NCBI GenBank assembly: GCA_903929895.1
Contig: CAIYWM010000200.1
Location: forward strand, 1-22,847
Source of the DNA: an uncultured Alphaproteobacteria bacterium
Lineage (GTDB): Bacteria; Pseudomonadota; Alphaproteobacteria; Reyranellales; Reyranellaceae
DNA length: 22,847 nucleotides
Direction of reading: 5' to 3'
Made by a program: the position numbers and the translations under genes. The notes beneath the pieces are model-generated. The model made no database searches. It was not told where the DNA came from and saw only the letters and a list, made by a program, of their open reading frames with translations. Positions 16,100 to 22,713 of this stretch are shown here, one piece after another (position 1 is the stretch's first letter; each line of letters begins with the position of its first letter).

Positions 16100-16498
16100 G
16101 TGAAAAGGACGGTATTAATCGCCGCCATTCTTTCGGGCGCGCTGGCATCGTCGGCAGCGCTGGCCAGGGAGGACGACTGCAAGGTCCCCATGGCCCAATG
16201 GCAACCGCGCGAAGCCGTCGAGCAAATGGCGAAGGCCCAGGGTTGGACAGTCCGCAGAATCAAGATCGATGACGGCTGCTATCAAATCAGGGGAGTTGAT
16301 GCAGACGGCCGCGAGATCGCCGTGAAGATCGATCCAGGATCGCTCGCCATCGTCCGGTTAAAGCACAGGACCGGACGTGGCGACGGCGACGACGGACGAC
16401 GCGGCGGCGCTCCGGAACAACCCCTCCCAGGCAACCCGGCGCCCCCGGCCAACGATCTCCTCAAGGGAACAACGCCTCCCAAGGCGGAGATTCAGTAG
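16100..16498 (+). CDS. Small secreted PepSY-domain protein
   Basis: The protein has 132 residues from a GTG at 16100, with GGGAG 8 nt upstream; an in-frame ATG at 15956 would put regulatory repeats inside the coding region. A Sec signal peptide (MKRTVLIAAILSGALASSAALA, cleavage before RED) leads to one PepSY_2-type domain (about 23-91): WQPREAVEQMAKAQGWTVRRIKIDDGCYQIRG, then DADGREIAVKIDPGSLAIVRLK. C27 and C60 could form a disulfide. The tail (92-132) is Gly/Asp/Pro-rich and probably disordered. PepSY domains of this size are common targets of QseBC-like systems and may modulate a periplasmic partner. It is the first gene of the plus-strand flavin cluster; 141 bp with their own repeat pair separate it from the next gene. 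Confidence 0.82.
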   Translation: MKRTVLIAAILSGALASSAALAREDDCKVPMAQWQPREAVEQMAKAQGWTVRRIKIDDGCYQIRGVDADGREIAVKIDPGSLAIVRLKHRTGRGDGDDGRRGGAPEQPLPGNPAPPANDLLKGTTPPKAEIQ

Positions 16499-16538
16499 CG
16501 GACGCTTCGCGCGACATGAATCGTTCCGCAGTCTCCAA

Positions 16539-16588
16539 CCTGACGGCGACCTGAAGCGAAGTCCTGTTGCGCTTCAGCAGTGCTTCAG
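16539..16588. promoter_or_regulatory. Paired 11-bp-phased repeats before the DUF2271 gene (putative regulator sites C and D)
   Basis: Site C (16539-16556), CCTGACGGCGACCTGAAG, is the exact reverse complement of all 18 bases of site B near 16034. Site D (16571-16588) is GCTTCAG-CAGT-GCTTCAG, again two cores 11 bp apart and in the opposite direction to C. C-to-D offset is 32 bp, and D ends 51 bp before the DUF2271 ATG, nearly matching the A/B layout before the PepSY gene. CTGAAGCG (16551-16558) and CGCTTCAG (16570-16577) also form an inverted repeat. A TATGGG at 16602 could be a -10. This supports a second regulated promoter inside the cluster. Confidence 0.55.
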
Positions 16589-16639
16589 CCTTTGCGTCCA
16601 GTATGGGCTTGCTCAACACGACCAGCTGGAGATGAGACG

Positions 16640-17116
16640 ATGCGAATCAAGACGCTGCTTGCCGCCCTTGCGATGACGACCGCCCTTACCGTCCCGGGGC
16701 TGGCCATGGCCCGACCCGTCACCCTGACGACCACGCTCAAGAACTACGGCGGCAACGGCGCCTATCTCGCACTCTACGTGACCGACGCGTCGGGAGCGTA
16801 CAAAGGCACGCTGTGGGTGGCCGGCCCGAAGTCGAAATACTACAGCCACCTGAGCGGCTGGGACCGCGCCTCCCGTGGCAACGTCGCGGGAATCAACGGC
16901 ATCACCGGCGCGAGCGTCGGTGCTGGCCGTACGCTGAAGGTCACCGTCGACCTGGCCGATGCGCTGTTCGATGCCGGCTACAAGCTGCACATCGACGTCG
17001 CGGCCGAGGACATGCGCGACAGCCCGTCCGAGGTGGTCGTTCCGTTGACCGCCGCGGGGGCAGGCCGACCCGTGACGGGCCGCAGCTACATCCAGACATT
17101 CACCTACGGCATGTAG
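16640..17116 (+). CDS. DUF2271 periplasmic protein with flavinylation-like motif
   Basis: The protein has 158 residues. The ATG at 16640 has GGAG 9 nt upstream. A Sec signal peptide covers residues 1-24 (cleavage AMA-RPV). The mature part is a compact beta-rich DUF2271 domain: LTTTLKNYGGNGAYLALYVTDASGAYKGTLWV, YYSHLSGWDRASRG, and the C-terminal DSPSEVVVPL and GRSYIQTFTYGM. Residues 86-92 read NGITGAS, close to the ApbE target motif DxxSGAT, with S92 at the position that receives FMN in NqrC/RnfG-type proteins; the usual leading Asp is Asn here. DUF2271 genes commonly sit beside ApbE genes. I infer it is an FMN-carrying periplasmic electron carrier fed by the downstream membrane reductase; flavinylation is unproven. 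Confidence 0.85.
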   Translation: MRIKTLLAALAMTTALTVPGLAMARPVTLTTTLKNYGGNGAYLALYVTDASGAYKGTLWVAGPKSKYYSHLSGWDRASRGNVAGINGITGASVGAGRTLKVTVDLADALFDAGYKLHIDVAAEDMRDSPSEVVVPLTAAGAGRPVTGRSYIQTFTYGM

Positions 17117-17141
17117 GCCCACGCCACTCGGGAGGCATGTC

Positions 17142-19352
17142 ATGCTGCGCTGGATACACAAGGTTCTCGCCCTTTCCGTCATCATTCCGCTGATGGCAGT
17201 CGTCATCAGCGGCACGGTGCTATCGGTGATGCCCGCCCTGGATCGTGCCGAAGCGATCTCACATCCTGCAGACGGCATCAGTGTTGCCGAGTTGGCCGAG
17301 CGGACCGTCGCCACCCAGCCCGGCGTGGAGCAGATCAAGCGGCTGCCCTCGGGCAAGGTCATTGCGTTCTCCACCGGGGCCGATGGACCAGCTGCGAACA
17401 TCGTCGATCCTTCCAGTGGCGAACCGGTTTCGACCTACGCCCCCTCGGCAGTCGAGCGCTGGATGACCAACTTCCACCGGTCCTTCTTTCTGGGCGACGG
17501 CGGGCGCATGGCCGCGGGCGCGGCTGCGTTGGCATTGCTCGTCCTGACGCTGTCCGGCCTGCAGATGACGGCCCGTCGAATGGGCGGATGGGCTCGCCTT
17601 TTCGATCGCTCGCGCGGCGGCGTCATGGAGCGGCTGCATGCCGATCTGGGCCGGCTGGCAACGCTCGGGCTCATCGTGTCGACGCTCACCGCGCTCTTCC
17701 TGTCGCTGACGACGTTCGGGGTGATCCCGGACGGCCCGTCGCAGGCGGCCGCCTTCCCTACGATGGCGCAGGGCGGTCCCGCTCTGCCGCTGGCGCGGAT
17801 CGAGGCGTTGCGCGGCATCGATGTCAGCCAGCTTCGCGAACTGTCGTTTCCCAACCCGGCCGATCCGAACGACGTCTTCCGTCTGACGACCGCTGCCGGC
17901 GAGGGCTATGTCGACCCGGTGAGTGGAGAGTTGCTGGCCTGGCAGGATCATGCGGTAGGCCGCCAGATTCACGAGTTCATCTACAGGGTGCATACCGGCC
18001 GGGGATTGTGGTGGGTCGGGGTGCTGCTGGGGCTGACTGCCCTCGGCGTTCCAGTGCTGGGCGTGACCGGCGCTGCCCTGTGGTGGAGGAGGCGGCGTGC
18101 ACACGCGCCGATCGCCGCCAATATCCCCGCCAGGACTGCCGATACGGTGATCCTGGTCGGGAGCGAAGGCGGCAGCACGTGGGGGTTCGCCCGGACGCTG
18201 CATGCGGCCCTGACCGCCAACGGCCACAAGGTTCACACCGTCGCCATGGACGGCGTCGCGCAATCCTATCCGGCGGCGCAGCGACTGTTCGTGCTGACGG
18301 CGACCCATGGCGACGGCACGGCCCCGGCCAGCGCCGGTGCATTCCTCGAACGCCTCAACGAGATCGGCGCGCCACCACCCTTCCCGTTCGCCGTCCTGGG
18401 CTTTGGCGATCGCCAGTTTCCGCAGTTCTGCCGGTTTGCGCGCGATGTGGATGCCGCACTGACGCGCAGGGGCTGGACGTCGTTGCTCCCCCTGGAGACG
18501 ATCGACCGTCAGTCCCCGCAGGAATTCGCGCGCTGGGGCAAGGCGCTCTCGGCCGTGATGGGCGAGGATCTGGTGCTGGCGCATGTGCCGGAGCGGCCGC
18601 GTACCCATGCGCTGACACTCATCGACCGCATCGACTACGGCACGGAGGTGCAGGCGCCCACCTGCGTGCTGCGCTTCGCCTTGCCCCGGAGCAGCCTGCT
18701 CGCACGTCTCGCCGGCCATGGCGGGCCGCAATTCTCTGCCGGCGACCTGCTGGCGGTCGTGCCGCCGGGCGAGACCCTGCCGCGCTACTATTCCCTGGCC
18801 AGCTCGGCCCGCGATGCCTTCGTCGAGATCTGCGTGCGCAAACATCCCGGCGGCCTCTGCTCGGGCCTGCTGCATGGCTTGCGGCCGGGCGACCGCATCG
18901 AGGCCTTCGTGAAGGCCAACCCGTCCTTCCGTCCGGTGCAGGGACGCAAGCCCGTGATCCTGATCGGCGCCGGCACCGGCATCGGTCCCCTGGCGGGATT
19001 CATTCGCGCCAATCGTGGACGACGGGCCATGCACCTCTATTTCGGTGGCCGCGATCCGGAGTCGGACTTCCTCTATGGGCGCCAGATCCAGGGATGGCTG
19101 GAAGACAGGCGCCTGACCAGCCTGTCGGCGATCTTCTCGCGCGTGAGAGGCGGCGGCTATGTGCAGGACCGCCTCCGGACCGATGCCGATCGCTTGCGCG
19201 CCCTCATCGGGGCAGGCGCCCAGGTCCTGGTCTGCGGGGGACGCGAGATGGCGGCCGGCGTCAGGGAAACGCTGGGCGAACTACTCGTGCCCGCCGGCCT
19301 GACGCCCGGCCTTCTCAAGGACGAAGGGAGATACCTCGAAGATGTCTACTAG
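17142..19352 (+). CDS. PepSY-TM / flavodoxin / FNR fusion transmembrane reductase
   Basis: The protein has 736 residues. The membrane half (1 to about 318) is a PepSY_TM unit with TM helices near 8-30, 122-143, 170-193 and 288-314, and histidines H6, H112, H166, H277 and H284 at helix ends, likely heme ligands. The cytosolic half starts with a flavodoxin FMN domain (about 335-475): GSEGGSTWGFA and LTATHGDGTAPASA. It continues with an FAD domain (RYYS 548-551, GGLCSGLLHGL) and an NAD(P)H domain (IGAGTGIGP, VCGGREMAAGV), ending in YLEDVY, whose final Tyr can stack on FAD as in cytochrome P450 reductases. Electrons would run NADPH-FAD-FMN-heme to the periplasm. GGAGG is 6 nt before the ATG. Its gene follows DUF2271 by 25 nt and overlaps the ApbE gene by 11 nt. 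Confidence 0.92.
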   Translation: MLRWIHKVLALSVIIPLMAVVISGTVLSVMPALDRAEAISHPADGISVAELAERTVATQPGVEQIKRLPSGKVIAFSTGADGPAANIVDPSSGEPVSTYAPSAVERWMTNFHRSFFLGDGGRMAAGAAALALLVLTLSGLQMTARRMGGWARLFDRSRGGVMERLHADLGRLATLGLIVSTLTALFLSLTTFGVIPDGPSQAAAFPTMAQGGPALPLARIEALRGIDVSQLRELSFPNPADPNDVFRLTTAAGEGYVDPVSGELLAWQDHAVGRQIHEFIYRVHTGRGLWWVGVLLGLTALGVPVLGVTGAALWWRRRRAHAPIAANIPARTADTVILVGSEGGSTWGFARTLHAALTANGHKVHTVAMDGVAQSYPAAQRLFVLTATHGDGTAPASAGAFLERLNEIGAPPPFPFAVLGFGDRQFPQFCRFARDVDAALTRRGWTSLLPLETIDRQSPQEFARWGKALSAVMGEDLVLAHVPERPRTHALTLIDRIDYGTEVQAPTCVLRFALPRSSLLARLAGHGGPQFSAGDLLAVVPPGETLPRYYSLASSARDAFVEICVRKHPGGLCSGLLHGLRPGDRIEAFVKANPSFRPVQGRKPVILIGAGTGIGPLAGFIRANRGRRAMHLYFGGRDPESDFLYGRQIQGWLEDRRLTSLSAIFSRVRGGGYVQDRLRTDADRLRALIGAGAQVLVCGGREMAAGVRETLGELLVPAGLTPGLLKDEGRYLEDVY

Positions 19353-20340
19353 TCTCCGTCGCCACGCCTTGAGCGGCGCAACCATGGGAACGCGGTGGTC
19401 CGCGATCCTCTATGCCCCACCCGACGCCGACATCCCCGCCCTGGACATCGCCCTCGCGCGCGCCGTCGACCGCGTCGACCGCCAGATGTCCACCTGGAAG
19501 CCGGACAGCGACCTGATGCGCCTCAATGCCGCCTCTCCCGGTGCGTGGGTGTCATTGCCTCGGGAGCTCATGCAGGTCCTTACCAAAGGGCTGGAGATCG
19601 GGCGCCTGTCCGGAGGCGCGTTCGATATCGGTGTCGGACGCCTGGTCAATGCCTGGGGCTTCGGAGCGACCGGTTCGATCCCCGACAAGGAAGCGATCCA
19701 GGCGGCCCTTCGCGACCGGCTGCCGCCAACCCATACGGTCCTGGAGCTGGATGCGCCGGGAGCACGGGCGCGCAAGCATGCGCAGTTCGACCTCGACCTG
19801 TCCGGCATTGCCAAAGGGTTTGCCGTGGATGAGATGATGCGCACCGTGAAGGCGTTCGGCATCTCCGATGGGCTGGTCGGACTGGACGGTGAACTCGAGG
19901 CCAGCGGCACGACGCCGGACGGAACGCCGTGGCGCATCGCCGTCGAGAAGCCCGACTACGAGCTTCGAAGTCCCCTCGGCACAATCGAGTTGCAGGACGC
20001 TGCCGTCGCCACCTCAGGTGACTACCGGCATTGGATCGAGGTCGGCGGGACGCGGCTGTCCCACACGATGGACCGGTTGCGCGGCGGTCCGATCGACAAT
20101 GCGATCGCGTCGGTTTCGGTCGTTGCGTCGAGCTGCATGGAGGCCGACGCGTGGTCGACCGCGCTTATGGTTCTTGGTCCGACGGAGGGCAGGGCACTCG
20201 CCGAGAAGCACGGCTTCGATGCCCTGCTCGTCGAGCGAAGCGACGGGGCGCTCCGTCAGATCGGAATCGGTCGTATCTTTGAGGCCGTCTCGAGCGGAGC
20301 GCCGCTCTCCGGGCGTCTTTTGGATAATCTCTCGCTCTGA
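19342..20340 (+). CDS. apbE: FAD:protein FMN transferase (ApbE family)
   Basis: The protein has 332 residues. ApbE motifs in order: SGATMGTRWS (MGT 15-17), VDRQMSTWKPDSDLMRLN (44-62), GGAFDIGVGRLVNAWGFG (91-108), DLDLSGIAKGFAVD (150-163), TSGDYRHWIEVGG (from 224) and the metal-site helix EADAWSTALMVLG (267-279). The enzyme moves FMN from FAD onto a Ser/Thr of a target protein, here probably the DUF2271 protein. Two oddities: the usual HxxDPxTG reads HTMDRLRGGP, and the protein begins directly at the catalytic domain with no signal peptide, although most bacterial ApbE proteins are exported lipoproteins. No upstream in-frame start exists. The gene overlaps the reductase gene by 11 nt, with AGGGAG 11 nt before the ATG. 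Confidence 0.92.
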   Translation: MSTSLRRHALSGATMGTRWSAILYAPPDADIPALDIALARAVDRVDRQMSTWKPDSDLMRLNAASPGAWVSLPRELMQVLTKGLEIGRLSGGAFDIGVGRLVNAWGFGATGSIPDKEAIQAALRDRLPPTHTVLELDAPGARARKHAQFDLDLSGIAKGFAVDEMMRTVKAFGISDGLVGLDGELEASGTTPDGTPWRIAVEKPDYELRSPLGTIELQDAAVATSGDYRHWIEVGGTRLSHTMDRLRGGPIDNAIASVSVVASSCMEADAWSTALMVLGPTEGRALAEKHGFDALLVERSDGALRQIGIGRIFEAVSSGAPLSGRLLDNLSL

Positions 20341-20344
20341 AAGG

Positions 20345-20722
20345 TCAGGCGGCGCTTTGCTGGGCCAAAATCTCGGCCAGCGCCTCGACCAACTGCTCGG
20401 CACGGAAGGGCTTGTCGAAGAACGGCCGGTCGCCATGGCGCAACGGCATCAGGGCCGTCGAGCGACCACTGGCGAAGACATAGGGCACGCGCAGCGCCTG
20501 CAACGTGTCGGCGATGGGAAAGACCAGCTCGTCCTTGTAGAGGCGGATGTCGAGGATCGCGGCATCGATCGCGTGATCGGCAATCAGCGCGAAGGCGCTC
20601 TCCACGCTGTTGGCGGGTCCCACGGGAGTAGCTCCCTCGGCGAACAGGGTCGCCCTGAGGTCCAGCCCGATGGCCGGATCGTTTTCCACGATGAGGATCG
20701 TGCGGCCGTCGAGAAGAGCCAA
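20345..20722 (-). CDS. Single-domain response regulator (REC only)
   Basis: The protein has 125 residues and is a receiver domain with nothing attached. It shows ILIVENDPAIG (N14-D15), phospho-acceptor D58 in AAILDIRL, SGR after beta-4 and K104 in FFDKPF, so phosphorylation should be possible. The start is a TTG at 20722, with GGAG 9 nt upstream and no in-frame ATG nearby that keeps beta-1. There is no output domain, so it would work as a phosphate sink or by protein contact, as in alphaproteobacterial stand-alone REC proteins linked to stress kinases. It converges with apbE (4 nt between stops), so it is not part of that operon. No kinase for it is in the window. Confidence 0.87.
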   Translation of the reverse strand: MALLDGRTILIVENDPAIGLDLRATLFAEGATPVGPANSVESAFALIADHAIDAAILDIRLYKDELVFPIADTLQALRVPYVFASGRSTALMPLRHGDRPFFDKPFRAEQLVEALAEILAQQSAA

Positions 20723-20785
20723 GGAACACTACTCCAGTCAGCGTGACGCGTAGGGCGGGACTTCATGCAAGTGGCGCGAGCCTGC

Positions 20786-20811
20786 GCAACCTTCAAGGCC
20801 GGCGGCCCGTT
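20786..20811 (+). promoter_or_regulatory. Possible EcfG-type promoter
   Basis: GCAAC (20786-20790), 17 nt, then CGTT (20808-20811) is one mismatch from the EcfG general-stress consensus GGAAC-N16/17-CGTT. It lies 30 nt before the 25-residue ORF. The same GCAAC variant occurs at the PNPOx-like stress gene (12582-12606, minus strand). Short motifs of this kind arise often by chance in GC-rich DNA. Confidence 0.3.
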
Positions 20812-20841
20812 TACGGATTCCTCGACACTAAGGAGATCACA

Positions 20842-20919
20842 ATGGGCCGTTCGATTTTGCTCTGGATGCTCGGCATTCCGATTCCGATCATCATCCTGCT
20901 CGCCATTTTCTGGCGCTAA
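20842..20919 (+). CDS. 25-residue hydrophobic membrane peptide
   Basis: An ATG at 20842 opens a 25-codon frame ending in TAA. It has a strong AGGAG at 20831-20835 with a 6-nt spacer. The peptide starts MGRSILLWMLG, is followed by a Pro-Ile-rich run (IPIPIIILLAIF) and ends in Trp-Arg, so it is one continuous transmembrane helix with a basic residue at each end. I recall similar unnamed peptides in other alphaproteobacteria but no function. It lies divergent from the REC gene and convergent with the PHA synthase gene (9 nt between stops). A possible EcfG-type promoter sits 30 nt upstream. The ideal SD and the all-hydrophobic content argue for a real gene. Confidence 0.65.
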   Translation: MGRSILLWMLGIPIPIIILLAIFWR

Positions 20920-20928
20920 GGCGCTGCG

Positions 20929-22713
20929 TCAGTCCTTCAGCACGTAGGTGCCCGGCGCATCGCAGAGGGGCGCCAGTCCCGCCGAGGGCTTGCCCATTTG
21001 CGGCGGTGGCTGCCCGCCCTCCGAACGTGACGCGAGCCACGCGGCGAGCGTTGGCCACCACGAGCCCTCGCGCTGTGGCGCGATGGCTGCCCACGTCTCG
21101 GGATCGACATAACGATCCTCGGCCTTCTTGGTCATGACCTGATGATGGCGGCCGTCACGGCCCGGCTCGGATACGATGCCGGCGTTGTGGCCGCCAGTGG
21201 TCAGCACGTAGGTGACTTCGGTGTCCGCCAGCAGGTGGATCTTGTAGGTCGACCGCCAGGGCGCCACGTGATCCCAGCTGGTTCCGACGGCGAAGATCGG
21301 AATCCTGATGTCGGTCAGCGCGATGGGACGGCCCTCGACCTGGTACCGTCCCTCGGCGAGGTCGTTGCCGAGGAACAGGCCACGCAGGTATTCCGAATGC
21401 ATTCGATAGGGCAAACGCGTGGAATCGGCGTTCCAGGCCATGAGATCGCTCATCGGCTCGCGTGTGCCCATCAGGTAGCGGCGCAGGACCACGGACCATA
21501 CGAGGTCGTTGGAGCGCAGAAGCTGGAAGGCACCCGCCATCTGCTTCGCATCCAGAAAACCCTGCTCCCACATCATGTCCTCGAGGAACGCGATCTGGCT
21601 GTCATCGATGAACAGCATGAGTTCGCCGGCCTCGCTGAAGTCGGTCTGCGCCGCCAGCATCAACATCGTCTTGAGGCGTGAATCGCCGTCACGCGCCATG
21701 GTCGCCGCGGTGATCGCCAGCAGCGTTCCGCCCAGGCAGTAGCCCAGCGCGTGCACTTTGCGCCCCGGGACGATGTCGGCCATGGCGTCGAGAGCCGCCA
21801 TGACGCCCAGGCGGCGATAGTCGTCGAGGCCCAGGTCGCGATCCTCGGCAGACGGATTCTTCCACGAGATCATGAACACGGTGAAACCCTGCCCGGTCAG
21901 GTATCTGACCAGCGAGTTCTGCGCCGAGAGATCGAGAATGTAGTATTTCATGATCCAGGCCGGCACGATCAGCACCGGCTCGGCATGGACTTGGCGAGTT
22001 ATCGGCTCGTATTGCAGCAGTTCCATGAGCCGGTTGCGGAAGACGACCTTGCCGGGGGTCGCCGCGACCGAGCGCCCGACCTCGTAGGCCTCGGCGCCCA
22101 CCGGCTTCTTGCCACTGGCGGCGCATTGCCAGTCTTCGAACAGGTGCTGAAGTCCAGCCAGGAAGTTCTGCCCGCCGGTCTCGAAGGTGCGCTGCTGGAG
22201 TTCGGGGTTCGTCGGCAGGAAGTTCGACGGCGCGAACACGTCGAGCATCTGCCGGCACGCGAACCTGACGATATCCTCGTGATGGCGGGTCACGCCGCGG
22301 ACATCGGACGTCGCATTGTGCCACCACTTCTGCTGCAGCAGGAACCCCTGGTACAAGAGGTTGAAGGGTGGATGCTGCCAGGCCTCACCGGCAAAGCGCC
22401 GGTCCTGGGGCAGCGGCTCGATCGCCGCAGCAGCCTTGCCGGGACGCTGCACCTGTTGCCAGGCGAAGTCGGCGAAGCGCATCGACTTGCGCGCCATCTT
22501 GTCGATCAGCTGCAGGCGTTTGCCGGGCGCCGCCATCAGATGGGCCAGCCAGTCGAGATAGGCCGCCGCGATCGCCGCCGGCGAGAGACCCATCGTGAAC
22601 CGTGCCATCGCCGCATGGAGCGCCCGATCGGTGACGTCCGACAGCGCTGTTACGACATAGGAATCGCGTTCGGCCGGCGGAGCCGCGACCGAGGCACTTT
22701 CGTCTCGCACCAT
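20929..22713 (-). CDS. phaC: Class I poly(3-hydroxyalkanoate) synthase
   Basis: The protein has 594 residues, the size of class I PhaC. The N-terminal domain has PPFNLLYQGFLLQQKWW and FAPSNFLPTNPEL. The alpha/beta-hydrolase half has IVPAWIMKYYILDLSAQNSLVRYL, the lipase-like box GYCLGG with nucleophile C326, aspartate D481 in GTSWDHVAPW and histidine H509 in GGHNAGIV, matching C319/D480/H508 of the Cupriavidus enzyme. It polymerises 3-hydroxyacyl-CoA into storage granules in the cytoplasm. The ATG at 22713 has only a weak G-rich SD, but the length agrees with the family. No phaA, phaB, phasin or phaR gene is in view; the 134 bp upstream to the window end hold no gene I can support. Chain-length preference cannot be read, although class I usually means short-chain substrates. 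Confidence 0.93.
   Translation of the reverse strand: MVRDESASVAAPPAERDSYVVTALSDVTDRALHAAMARFTMGLSPAAIAAAYLDWLAHLMAAPGKRLQLIDKMARKSMRFADFAWQQVQRPGKAAAAIEPLPQDRRFAGEAWQHPPFNLLYQGFLLQQKWWHNATSDVRGVTRHHEDIVRFACRQMLDVFAPSNFLPTNPELQQRTFETGGQNFLAGLQHLFEDWQCAASGKKPVGAEAYEVGRSVAATPGKVVFRNRLMELLQYEPITRQVHAEPVLIVPAWIMKYYILDLSAQNSLVRYLTGQGFTVFMISWKNPSAEDRDLGLDDYRRLGVMAALDAMADIVPGRKVHALGYCLGGTLLAITAATMARDGDSRLKTMLMLAAQTDFSEAGELMLFIDDSQIAFLEDMMWEQGFLDAKQMAGAFQLLRSNDLVWSVVLRRYLMGTREPMSDLMAWNADSTRLPYRMHSEYLRGLFLGNDLAEGRYQVEGRPIALTDIRIPIFAVGTSWDHVAPWRSTYKIHLLADTEVTYVLTTGGHNAGIVSEPGRDGRHHQVMTKKAEDRYVDPETWAAIAPQREGSWWPTLAAWLASRSEGGQPPPQMGKPSAGLAPLCDAPGTYVLKD

Noticed and set aside
18063..18074. TGAA in TM4 of the fusion reductase as a flavin acceptor
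   Set aside because: The last residue is Ala, which cannot form the phosphoester bond, and the segment is within a membrane helix.
19372..19383. SGAT at the N-terminus of ApbE read as a flavinylation site
   Set aside because: SGATMGT is the conserved first motif of the ApbE family itself, not an acceptor site.
20722..20745. GGAAC at the REC start as an EcfG -35 box
   Set aside because: No CGTT follows at 16-18 nt, and it overlaps the opposite-strand start codon.
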